Source of the DNA: Tubulanus polymorphus
Lineage: Eukaryota; Nemertea; Palaeonemertea; Tubulaniformes; Tubulanidae
Length of the DNA stretch: 64,000 nucleotides
NCBI RefSeq assembly: GCF_964204645.1
Contig: NC_134030.1
Location: 21,519,210 to 21,583,209 of the forward strand
Reading direction: 5' to 3'
Shown here one piece after another: positions 12,210 through 24,900 of this stretch. The first letter of the stretch is position 1. Every line of letters begins with the position of its first letter. Below the pieces are notes generated by a model. It saw only the letters and a list, made by a program, of their open reading frames with translations, did not search any database and had not been told where the DNA came from. The translations under genes were made by a program, and so were the position numbers.

Positions 12210-12699
12210 GAATGTTTAGTCTTCAATCGCGACAATCCTACAAAGTTTATGCAACTGACTGTCACGTATTTCTAACAAGTACATGTAAATAGTTTTTTAA
12301 AACGCGTTTTCTTAAACTGTCGCCGCTCTCGGCGCGGGGTTCGGATGACGGCAGCCAAACGAACAGTACGACCTTGACCTCCACGGGAGCGCCTGGCTGG
12401 CAATCCTATTGGTCAAACGATTCTGACGTGACACCGATCACAGCAAGATTGAGATTGATAGATTCGCATATATAAAATTGTAACTAAACTTTCTAATCAA
12501 GTATATGTATGTGTATATCCTTACTGCAATAGAAAAAGATACATTTTCTTACATTCAAAGAAGGCTCATAACAATATCATTACTGAATCAGATATAATGT
12601 ATTTTCTTGAAGATGGAATAAATAAATACTACAGTCAATTAAATACTAGCTACATTTCACATTTGAGGCATTTGAATCTGCTGAGAATTTATAGTGGAA

Positions 12700-13136
12700 A
12701 GTGGAACTAGATTCAGAGACAAACTAATCCCACACACCTGTGGAACTGGTTCCTAAGCCCAAATTAAACCTATAAATGTGGAACTGGGTTTAGAGACAAA
12801 TTAAAGCCACGCAACTGTGGAACTGGTTCCAGACTCCGAATTAAAGCCACACAACTGTGGAACTGGTTCCAGACTCCATATTAAACCTGATTTACAGTGG
12901 AACTGGTTCCAGACTCAAAATTAAACCCACACAACTGTGAAACTGGTTCCAGACTCAAAATTAAACCCACACAACTGTGAAACTGGTTCCAGACTCAAAA
13001 TAAAACCTACACAACTGTGGAAATGGTTCAAGACTCAAAATTAAACCCACACAACTGTGGAACTGGTTCCTGACTGAAAATTAAACCCACAAAACTGTGG
13101 AACTGGTTCCAGATTCAAAATTAAACCCGCACTAAC
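12700..13136. repeat. 40-bp tandem repeat, about 11 copies
   Basis: Units built on 'actgtggaactggttccaga' plus a TTAAACCCACAC stretch repeat every 40 bases (for example 12859, 12899). The consensus matches the end of the GTTCCACAG-family MITE, and the reverse complement forms the array at 37558-38255. Confidence 0.93.
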
Positions 13137-13523
13137 TCAAATCAACAGAAACATTCTGACTCAAAATCTCAGACCCTTACAATATATACATTGAAGATGA
13201 TAAGTTTCTATTGCGGTGAAATAACGATGAAACGTTCACAGATTTCAGTTTTCAGCTGTTGTTAATGTTTGCGCGCATATTTTCACAATGTCAATATACA
13301 TAAAATAGTTGAACATCTTGCGCAGTAAAAACGTTCAGATTTCATAAATCGAATGAGCCTTCAGATTCGAGATAAATTAGTGTATTATACAACAGATGGT
13401 CCTAACAACCCGGTACACACCTGCCTGAGTCTAACTTTCCACGGACTCTACTTGAAAGTATAAGGAATTTAATTAAGACCAGCGCAGCCTATGAAGTGTA
13501 TTCAAAATGTCTAAAAATATTAA
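13137..13523. other. No gene or recognisable repeat
   Basis: AT-rich sequence between the 40-bp array and the TTAA-flanked MITE; nothing supportable seen. Confidence 0.5.
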
Positions 13524-13907
13524 CCCTTTCAGTGTGTCTACACCACAGTGCGGTGTATATATCAGTGATGAACTTAGCTAATACACCGCACTGCGATGTA
13601 TTAACAAAGTTTTTAAACGATATAAAAAAACATGTCCACTTTCAGTGTGTCTACACTGCAGTGCGGTGTATATATCGGTGATGGACTTGGCTAATACACC
13701 GCATCGTGGTGTTATTACTAGTAGTAATTAGTTTTTACCTCTGTTATTGAAAGATGGCAGCACCTACTAAACGTAGTGAACTATTAGTAACTAACAGTAC
13801 ACCGCACCGTGGCGTCGATACACCATAGCACCGGTTTATACAAAACACTGGGGTGGAATTTTCAAATTATCTCCGGCACATTCCGGTATAAGTCAGCACT
13901 GAAAGGG
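13524..13907. mobile_element. piggyBac-like MITE with TTAA target duplication
   Basis: Element ends are CCCTTTCAGTG and CACTGAAAGGG, each flanked by TTAA (13520-13523 and 13908-13911), the signature of piggyBac-type insertion. A partial internal duplication of its left end begins near 13637. Other copies: 20550-20830, 22821-23100, a left-end copy from 26582 and fragments near 2100 and 18570-18775. No transposase frame. Confidence 0.85.
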
Positions 13908-14159
13908 TTAAGATTTAAGAAAACCATTTTTAGGTTTTAACCAATAGAAAGCTTTCATATGTAGCCAAACCATCTGGCAAGATTAAGGACATAATGATCT
14001 CAACAATGTGTAAATAATAAAATAATCGAATAAAGAGTGACATATTTTCACAACAGCAAATTAAACATTGAACATTATATTATATTTCTCTATCAGCTTC
14101 TTCCATAGTTCAAAGGTAATGATAACAGCTTCACATATGATAGAATTTTCCTTATAGAC

Positions 14160-14575
14160 GGCCATCTTTGTGAAATCCTTGCATCAAATTGTCCTCAATG
14201 ACATCATCAAATTGCCACTAAAGACACTTATAGTAAACGTGTCTGCCTTCATAAATCCCCCTATGACATCATCAAACTTTCTACTAGTGATTTGATATAT
14301 AGACACTTCAAGAAAAAATGTCTGCCTGTGTAAATCTCCTTATGACATCATAAAATTGCCTACTAGTGATTTGACCAAGAAACCATCATTAAAAATGGCT
14401 GCCCCGATCAATACCCCTATGACATCATAATCGAATCGTCCATAGATATCAAGGGGGATTCAAAGTCAGCCATCTTTTCTGAGTAGTCTATCAATCAATT
14501 TGATGATGATGATGTCATAGGGTGATTTATGGAGGCAGCCATTTTTTCTCTCACTTCAGATAACACATAATCCCT
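14160..14575. repeat. Degenerate 'TGATGATGTCATAGGGG' repeats, 3' of ALIX
   Basis: Several copies in both orientations of a unit made of a GCCATCTTTT stretch, AATTTGATGATGTCATAGGGG and a 'tttatggaggcagac' stretch. The same family recurs in ALIX introns at 18020-18265, 19795-20250 and 27430-27800. Part of this segment may lie in the ALIX 3' UTR. Confidence 0.7.
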
Positions 14576-14618
14576 ATAATCATTTTCGCGTCTTCAAAAA
14601 TATCGGAAACGTAAAATC

Positions 14619-17600
14619 CTATCTCCACTGAGGCGGTTGTTGATATGGATTATTCTGCTGCTGCGGGTATCCACCGTACGGGTTCTGCGGCATCGGATAC
14701 CCACCCTGGGGCTGCGTCGGGTAACCCGGGTACCCGCCGTATTGTTGGGGCGCCTGTGGCGGGTATCCCGGGTACGATTGTTGCGGCGGTTGTTGCCCGG
14801 CGGTTCCGTACATCGCGTACGGGTTGTAGCCCATCGGTACGGGCGGTGGCGGCTGGTACTGACCGTACGGGTACGGCGGAGCTGACTGGGTATAGCTACT
14901 CGCAGAAGCAGACGCGGCCGGAGCAGCTGAAAATGGAATAACGGAAAATTATCATCAGAGAGTTCAAGGTCAAATCAAATCAGTTAAACAGTTTAGACAC
15001 ACGTGCTACAAAAAAAGAAAAACATTTCAAACATGCTTTAAATTAAGCAATAAATCATCCTGCAGTCTGGCCCCTGCAAACTCAGATATTCAATATTGTG
15101 GAGTGAAGTGTGGATGATCAGTTTTTGAAAGTGTGCTGATAAAATGTCTAATATCTGGTGTTTGTAGTTCATTTTCAATTAAAAATGTCTCAGGTGAAGC
15201 ACTGAACACATGTGAAGTGTGGACGATCAGTTTTTGAAAGTGTGCTGATAAAATGTCTAATATCTGGTGTTTGTAGTTCATTTTCAATTAAAAATGTCTC
15301 GGGTGAAGCACTGAACACATGTGAAGTGTGGATGATCAGTTTTTGAAAGTGTGCTGATAAAATGTCTAATATCTGGTGTTTGTAGTTCATTTTCAATTAA
15401 AAATGTCTCGGGTGAAGCACTGAACACATGTGAAGTGTGGATGATCAGTTTTTGAAAGTGTGCTGATAAAATGTCTAATATCTGGTGTTTGTAGTTCATT
15501 TTCAATTAAAAATGTCTCGGGTGAAGCACTGAACACATGTGAAGTGTGGATGATCAGTTTTTGAAAGTGTGCTGATAAAATGTCTAATATCTGGTGTTTG
15601 TAGTTCATTTTCAATTAAAAATGTCTCGGGTGAAGCACTGAACACATGTGAAGTGTGGATGATCAGTTTTTGAAAGTGTGCTGATAAAATGTCTAATGTC
15701 TGGTGTTTGTAGACAATAATAAAGATGACAAAGTATTGAATGTCTGAGTGGTTCAGGGTCCAGACTTAAAGACGGTTTTGTATCTTGGTTGCAGATATAT
15801 AAGCCTAGAAAGCTGATCGATGATTTCTATGAAAACTGATTAACAATGCTGTAGTGTGCAGAGTCTCCACCAGGGGTCTCTACAGTGGAAAACGGGTGAA
15901 AACCTACGAAACTAAAGTGCTGAAAATGTATATCAAGTACCTGCATAAGCCGGGGTATAGCCAGCTGCAAAAACGAAATTAATTCAATAATATCATATTA
16001 ATAAAAAGAAAATTAAATCAATTTAAATTTTTCAATAAATTTCAATATCAAAGATTTATTAGTTAACTGTTTAGGGATATAATCCAATTTTTTGGTTGAT
16101 TATGTACTTCATCAATAGACCAACTTTTGAATGATTTTCCAGAATTTTTCCACTGAAAAACCACATATATTTTTAGGCCTTTTTTCAATACTTTGAGTAC
16201 GGATTTGCCTCTCAGAATTTTGCGAAAATTGTAGTAGCCTGTATTAATCATGATCTTCTTAATTTTTAATCTCGTGATTTGCAAAGAAGATAGTTTATTT
16301 TCAATTGCTTCCATCAAATTCATCGCAATTTTCACCCCTTTTTATTTTCTTTCCGCAGTCAATTTTCATTTCAATTTTTCCCCTGTTGCCTTCCATTTCG
16401 AAACGCCTATTCTAGAAACAATTTCAATTTTTTCCCTTCGCCCTCCAATTTTCTTCCTGAAAAAATCCGTACTTCAAGCGGTTAAAAAAGAAGCCTTATC
16501 AAATTGATGACAGTTTTTACTCCACAACAAAATTAGAAGCGCCCAGAGTCTAATTCACCCTCAACCTAAGAAATAAGCCCTAAAAATAGTCATCAGGATC
16601 CAGTTCCACAGTCGTGAGTTAAGATTTGACTCTGAGTTAAAACATTGAAAATGAACTGATTTTAACTCGGAACTGCGGAACTGGGTCCAGATATAGAAAA
16701 CATTTTGGTGGAAAAATTTTGAAACCAATCCTCGTTGAATTCAGGTTGGCGAGGACTTTAAAGTCCTTAATAAGGTTGCTGTAAATTCTTTATGACAACC
16801 AAAATGATTTCATTTTCCGTTTCGAAGTTTGGATTTAAAAAAATGCAAATCCAAATCTGACCGTCAAACGAGCCTCGAAAAACATTCACACTTTTCTACT
16901 GTCAGTGTTTGGTATAGTTTTCATTGATAATTGATTTACTCAAAGAGAAGAAAATTTGATTCGATTTTGATCAAAATCTAGAAGAAATTCAATTTTTTGA
17001 TTTTGAAGTCTTGATTTAAAAAAAAATCGTGAATCCAAATCCGATCATCAAACGAGTCTCAAAAAAACATTCACACTTTTCTACTGTCAGTGTTTGGTAT
17101 AGTTTTCATTGATAATTGATTTACTCAAAGAGAAGAAAATTTGATTCGATTTTAATTGAAATCTAGAAGAAATTCCACTTTTGATTTTGAAGTCTTGATT
17201 TAAAAAAAATCGTGAATCCAAATTTGATCATCAAACGAGTCTCAAAAAAACATTCACACTTTTCTACTGTCAGTGTTTGGTATAGTTTTCATTGATAATT
17301 GATTTACTCAAAGCAAAGAAAATTTTATCTGATTGTAATCTAGAAGAAATTGAAAAGTAACTAGGCAACTAGCGACATCTGGTAACTACAATTTCTAAAA
17401 TTTGCCGGGTTTTGGCATTCAAAGGGTCGGCAATAACACAGGGTGCGCCACTTTCATTTGACTTGCTTTTTCCCCCTGACTATTCCCTGACACGCGCGTT
17501 GTTTTCCCTGACTTGATCCGCTAAGACTACGATCAATTAACATTAGTCAAATACGTAAAGCATAGACTGAAACAGTTTGATCAAGCAATCATAACAAAAT

Positions 17601-20600
17601 TTCCCCGACTTTCCCCCGATTTTCAGCATTCTTTCAAACAAATTTCCCAACTTTTCCTCCTTGACTTTTTAAACAAGACAAAATTCCCTGACTTTTCACC
17701 GATTTGCAGGTAAGTGGCGCCACCCTGTAACAAGCAATTTCCGGGTACGATAAAATCCTAGTGCTACTTACAATAGGCAGGGGGCGCTACCGAGGTGTTA
17801 GCGGCGGCATACGTCTGAGATACAGGTGGAGGGCGTGGCGGTGCTACTGGCGCGGTAGTTGAACCGGAGGCAGGTGGCGGAGGGCGCGCTGGTGCGGTCC
17901 GTTTTGGCGCTTCAGCTGCGTATACACACAATATATAACATCAACCAAAACGAAACAACAAAAGCAAAAAGCGTGAAAATAGCGAAATATAGATGTTAGT
18001 AAAAATAACCGGTACTTCCACAGAGCAGACGGATGCTTCCTAAATCCCCCCTATGACATCATCAAATTACTCATAACATAGATGGGACATGTCACCCAAT
18101 GACCTCACCAGATTTGACCAAAAAAGATGGATGTGAAAAGATCCGAACTATTTGGCTATTTTGATGATGTCATAGGAGGATCTATGGAGGCGGACATCTT
18201 TCCTAGCAGTGTCTATAGATCGAATCACTAATTCGATGATGTCATAGGGGGAATTAAGGAAGTGGCCGTCTTTTCGTTTTGATGCTAGTTGAATATAGAA
18301 ACATGCTGCGTATGATGAAGTACAAACCGGGTTGTTGCGTCGGTTGGTGATAGCTCGGGGCAGCAGGTGGCGTCTGAGTCGGCTGATTGGCGATCGTACG
18401 TTGTAGGTCTTTCATCAGCTCGTCGCGTTCCGTTTTACGCGCGAAGCAGAAATCGCTGATTTTGCCTTGACAACGCAGCAACAATTGAGTCAGATCGTTA
18501 TAGAACTAGAAAACGAACGAAATTTGAATGATAAAAAAAAAAAACTTTCGAAAAACATCGAGTTTAAATTTCGACTGTCGCAGTGTAGTTACGGTAATGA
18601 GTTTTTGTCTCTATTAAAAGATGGCAGCACCTATCAAACAGTGAAATAGTAGTAACTAATAATACACCGCACTGTGGTGTAGATGCACTATAGGCATTAT
18701 TCAAAATCCTGAGGTGGAAATATTCAAATCATCTCAAGCAACTTCAGGTATTAATTAGTCAGCACTAATTAATCAGTCAGAAAGAATATAGAATGACAAC
18801 AGACCATTTTCTGGCCGAATTGAAATTGTATTCGAAACATTTTTTCGAGATTTCCGGCTATCCACTTTTTCACATACCTTATTCCCTTCTTCGAGATTGT
18901 TCTTCAGTTCCATGTACCCGTCGAAAGCCTCGGCTAAATCCTTCAGCACTTTATCGCGTTCGGCTGCGCTCTGATTCGACTGACGCGCCTGCGCGAATTC
19001 ACTATTAGCCCGCTGTAAAAACGAATACAAATAAATATATTTGAGTTGAAATCCAATGAAATACAGCGTTCTTCGTCGTCATCAGACGTTCTACACAGCT
19101 ACAACAGAGATACACATCAGAGATAAAAATAATAGTCACCTAGTTTCAGTTTTGAGTGAATTTTGATGTTTTGGGTTTAAAAAATACTAGGAAATGAACT
19201 GAACAAGTTGAAATAGACATTAGACATGCAAGGAATCAATTTGGACGGTATTTTTCATTGATATTGTGCATGGTTCCCGCAGTTATATGAATTCAAAATT
19301 TCAAAGTTTTTCCCAAGTATTTCATGGGTGATTTTTCAATTTTCTCAAATGGAAATGAACACATATCGTCATGCTACAACCAACATTTTAGCGGTGACTG
19401 GTTAAAAAGGTGATTTTCAAGGGAAATCGCTGAAGAAAGTTGCCCTCGGCAAATGCAATATGTGAAATGTAATGAATTTCCCAAATATTTCCCTGATTTG
19501 ACGAAAATTTCTCAAATTCCCAAATATTTCCTAACCGGGAATTATCATATCCAAAATTTCCAAGTTTTTCCCAATTTCCCCGTTCTGTGGGAACCGTGAT
19601 TGTGGGTTATTCAATATAACCTGTACCTGTATTTCGGCGAGTAACGTCTCCTGTCTGTGCAGACTATCGTTCACCTGTCCACGGAGCGGTCCGAACATCG
19701 TGTCTAACTCTTGCTCCGATATCGACTCTTGATTGACGATTCCGTCTGCCGCCAACGCGTTCATAAACTTCGACGCTACGGAGAGAATTTCAAATATACA
19801 TGATGATGTCATAGGGGGATCTAAAGATGCGGACATCTTTTATGTAAGTGTCCCTGAATCAAATAACTAGTTGGCAATTTGATGATGTCAAAGGGGATTT
19901 ATGGTGGAGGCAGACATCTTTTCTGTAAGTGTCCCTGAATCAAATAACTAGTACACAATTTGATGATGTCATAGGGGATCTTAAGATGCGGACATCTTTT
20001 ATGTAAGTGTGTGAATAAAATAACTACTAAACAATTTGATGATGTCATAGGGGGATTTATGAAGGTAACCATCTTTCCTCTTGATTAAGAGTTCATACGT
20101 CAAATTACTAGAAGGTTATTTGACGATGTCATGGGGAACCGGCTTTGAAGAAGATTCTGTATATTATATCAATAGAATTTTGGATCAAATACTAGTTGGC
20201 GATTTGATGATGTCGTAGGGGAATTTACGGAGGTAGACATCTTTTCGTGAATATCCGGTGAAAGGGAAGAATAGACATTTACAAACCCATATCAAATTTG
20301 GTATCTTTAATTTCCACCTCCATTGCTTCGCGTTCAGCTTTGATCGTGTCGACATTTTTCATCAGGTCACGTAACTGTTTCACGGCTGCGCTGTTATTGA
20401 GTTGAGCTTGTTGCGCAGCAGACGGCATACTGCTCTCTAGATCACCCTGAAAATAGACCAAATACCAGCATCGGTCAGAGTCAGGGGTCAATTGAACAAA
20501 ATACGGTTTAAATTGGTTAACATTGGGCGGTTTCAATCAAACTGTTTGACCCTTTCAGTGCGTCTAAACCGCATTGCAGTGTATGAATCAGCGATGGATT

Positions 20601-21928
20601 TTGCTAGTACACCGCACTGCGGTGTATTGGTGTAATTAGTTTTTATCTCTATTGAAAGATGGCAGCACCTGTCAAACATAGTGAAATACTAGTAACTAAC
20701 GATACACCGCACCATGGTGTATACGCATTATAGTGGTACGTCCGTTATTCAACACACTAGGGTGGAATTTTTCAAAATTTTCAAATCATCTACAGCACTA
20801 TAGGGTATTGATTAGTCAGCACTGAAAGGGTTAAAGGGTTTTCTACTAAATGTAAAACATGAACATCTCTTGATGAAAATAGATGTAAAACATGAACAGG
20901 GTTTTTAATAGATCTCAATAATTTCGATTTTTTAAAACCTTTTCGATCCTGTGATTGTTGGACTTATATTCTATTCGTCTCTCGCGATTCATTGCGTAGT
21001 TTTACCACATGAAAATCTCTATATAACCGTATGTAGATGTTCTACAGTTTGACTACTGTTTTAATTGTCACTATGTCCATGGTTCCCACAGTTATATGAA
21101 TTCAAAATTCCCAAGTATTTCATGGGTAATTTTTCAATTTTCCCAAAAGGAAATGAACACATATCATCATGCTACAGTCAACATTTTAGCGGTGACTGGT
21201 TGATAAAGGTGATTTTCAAGGGAAATCGCTGAAGAACGCCGCCCTTGCCAAATGCGATATGTGAAATGCAATGAATTTCCCAAGTATTTCCCTGATTTGA
21301 GGAAAACTTTTCAAATTCCCAAATATTTCCAAACCGGGAATTATTATTTCAAAATTCCCGAGTTTTTCCCAATTTCCCTGTTCTGTGGGAACCATGCTAA
21401 GTCAGTGATTCACTGGTTAACTTTATTTAACCAGTTTTAAATAAGTAGTTAACCACAGTTTTGATTTTCACTCAAATTTCGATCGCCGAAACCGGACTTA
21501 CCGGTGACTTGCTCAACATTTGAATTCCGTTTCGTAGACTTCCGTATTTGGTCTTGACGACGGTGTCCGCCTGTACGGCCGTGTCCAGGATGCCTTTGTA
21601 TTTGGCGATCTCGGCGCGTAGCGTCTCCGTCAGTTTCTCAGACGCCGTACGCGTCCATCGCTCTTTAAACTGCGTTCTCAACTGCTGGTCCGACGTCTGT
21701 TCGTCGTCTAAAAGTCGGAAACACTAAAAAAAGTAGAAATCAGGCACCGTTTTGAAATACTGGTTTATTTTTGTTCCAGAATTGTCGATTCAAAGCTATG
21801 CTTTTTTATATTTTCCCCTCTGATAAATTATGTCAACTTATACTTAATTTAAGCAAAAACATGATAATTTATGAATTGTATATTATTTGTTATAGATTGC
21901 TATAATTTTCAGAAAATAAATAAATAAA

Positions 21929-21996
<68 letters not shown>

Positions 21997-24900
21997 TAAT
22001 AATAAATCACAACTAGGTTCGTTTACTAATTGCGTTCTAATGACGAGTAGTACTTTTAAAGGTTAACTATCTATTTGATGCACCGAGCTCTCGCTACTAA
22101 TGTATAGAAGCTTCATCGGGTGATGATCAGAAAATTTCATGTCTGTAGCAGGGTGGCGCCACTTTCCGCCAATTAACAAATTCCCCGTGACTAACTAACT
22201 ATACTTGGTTTCTAATTCAGTAACCTCCTAATTGGGTTAAAACATTGTATCGACCAAACTGTATCGATTTTAGTGATGTAGTTATTATGTACAACTACAA
22301 ACATTTCTAATTGCCTATTTTTCAAAATTGAAGGAGTTTTAGAGGAGTTTTGGGCAATTTGCTCGAATTAAATGAGTTTTCGTAGGAGGAGCTTTTTAAG
22401 GGATCGAAAAGCCGTAGGGACCGCGTTTCGGCAACTAATTTCATCAGCTCTCCGCGTTCCTACCTCGTCGAGAATCTCGCGGTTTCGTTGCAGAGATTCC
22501 GGCAGCTCTTGCATCAGTTTCTCGATCGCCGTGATGCCGCCGAGTTCTGAGATTTTCGCCGCCTTCTCGAGCACGGACTGCGGTAATTTTCCGCCGCCCG
22601 ACAAATCCTCGATCGCCGCAGGCAGATTCAACGAAGCCAACACGCTAAATGAAATATACCACAACAGTACGCTTAACCTCGGTTTCAATTAAGTTACAAA
22701 ACTATGATGCAAAACTATGACTAGGATGAAGTAATATAGACTGCTGGATCCACAGTTGGGAGTTAAGATTTGACTCTGAGTTAACTCATTGAAAATGAAC
22801 TAATTTTAACTCAGAGTTAACTCTTTCAGTGCGTCTACACCGCAGTGCAGTGTACGAATCAGTGATGGATTTTGCTAGTACACCGCACTGCGGTGTATTG
22901 ATGTAATTAGTAATTATCTCTATTGAAAGATGGCAGCACCTGTCAAACATGGTGAAATACTAGTAACTAATGATACAACGCGCCGCGGTGTAACGCACTA
23001 TAGTGCTATTCCCGTTATTCAACACACTAGGGTGGAATTTTTCAGAATTTTCAAATTATCTTCAGCACTACAGGTTATTAATTAGCCAGCACTGAAAGGG
23101 TTAACTCTAACTTACAACTGTGGAACCGGGTCCTGGGTATCAAAGTTATGCCTCACTTGGACCAAGTTTTATAGACTGTGGCATGGTGGATATTAAGGTG
23201 TTTGACTGACAACCGAGAGGTTGTGGGTTCGAATCCTAGTGAAACCATGGTTATACGGGAAGGACACATATCAGTGCTTGTCGACTCACTGATTTAACAA
23301 CAAAAGTCCGTACCTGGCGAAAATCTTCAACACGATGAAGTTGGCCAGTAATAGGTAGAACTAGGTAGAACTCAGTATGAAAATTATCCTAAAGCATAAA
23401 TCCTTAATCTGGACCTGGTTTCATAGACTGGGTATGAAAGTTATCCTTAGAGATAAAGCATTAACCTGGACCTGGTTTTATAGACTGGGTATCAAAGTTC
23501 ACCTTATGGATAAGGCTTCAACTTGGGCCCGCTTATGTTGACCGGGTATCTAAGTTACCCCTAGCGGTAAATCCTCGACCAATACTCGGTTTCACAGACT
23601 GGGTATGAAAAGCTAACCTAAGGCGTAGATCCTTGATCTATACCTCGATTTATAGACTGGATATCAGGATTGTCCAAATAGGGATAAGGATTCTTCCGTA
23701 CCCTGCCTTACCTTATTTAATAAAAGTGGTCGCCTCCCGCACCCTGCCTTACCTATTTAATAAAGTGGTCGCCTCCCGCAGTCTGGAAACTTCCTGGTTA
23801 ATTATTTCAGCTTTGCGCGAATCGAAAACGCCCAAAGCTTGATGCACGGCTAGTGGTACCAGTTTATCAAACAGATCTGAAAAAAAAAACAACAAATTTT
23901 CTATATTAATTCTAGGCGGACTTTTAACCCTGTAAATGGTGATTTCATAGACCAGTTTTTAACGTGAAATTCCCAGATTTAACTATAAGATATCCTCAGT
24001 GAGGGCTGTTTCTCATCAAGAGGTTCCTTGTGTCACTCATCACCAGCAAGAACAACAAGACACCAAAAATTCAAATTCCCAGATTTAATTATAAGATATC
24101 CTCAGTGAGGGCTGTTTCTCATCAAGAGGTTCCTTGTGTCACTCATCACCAGCAAGAACAAGACACCAAAAATTCAAATTCCCAGATTTAATTATAAGAT
24201 ATCCTCAGTGAGGGCTGTTTCTCATCAAGAGGTTCCTTGTGTCACTCGTCATCAGCAAGAACAACAAGACACCAAAAATTCAAATTCCCAGATTTAACTA
24301 TAAGATATCCTCAGTGAGGGCTGTTTCTCATCAAGAGGTTCCTTGTGTCACTCGTCACCAGCAAGAATAACAAGACACCAAAAATTCAAATTCCCAGATT
24401 TAACTATAAGATATCCTCAGTGAGGGCTGTTTCTCATCAAGAGGTTCCTTGTGTCACTCGTCATCAGCAAGAACAACAAGACACCAAAAATTCAAATTCC
24501 CAGATTTAACTATAAGATATCCTCAGTGAGGGCTGTTTCTCATCAAGAGGTTCCTTGTGTCACTCGTCATCAGCAAGAACAACAAGACACCAAAAATTCA
24601 AATTCTATGATTCAATTATAAGATATCCTCAGTGAGGGCTGTTTCTTATCAAGAGGTTCCTCGCGACACTCATCACCAGCAAGAACAAGACACTAAATAT
24701 TCGAATCCCCAACCACATAGAAGGATAAGATTCCCCTGATTCTCCTTGTAGCATTTAACCCTGGAATTCCATGATTTACCAGAACTGTAACGAGAGGGTC
24801 TGATTTTATAGGATAGTTTGAGCCATAGAGACCAACCCAACAATAGCAAAACAGACCTGACAAATTCACTTACGTAAGAAAACTTTTTCAAGCTATATTT

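Larger units (their letters stand above)
10123..12699. other. No gene recognised; two MITEs
   Basis: Contains a CCATAGTC-ended MITE at 10619-10766 and a GTTCCACAG-family element at 12113-12209. The segment near 12300-12430 is locally GC-richer. A 63-codon hydrophobic minus-strand frame at 11657-11848 cannot be linked to any family. No coding gene supported. Confidence 0.5.

Noticed and set aside
23165-23300. tRNA gene (B box GGGTTCGAATCC)
   Set aside because: Acceptor stem and anticodon arm do not fold; fits a tRNA-derived SINE better. The same reasoning applies to 715-760 and 1125-1185.
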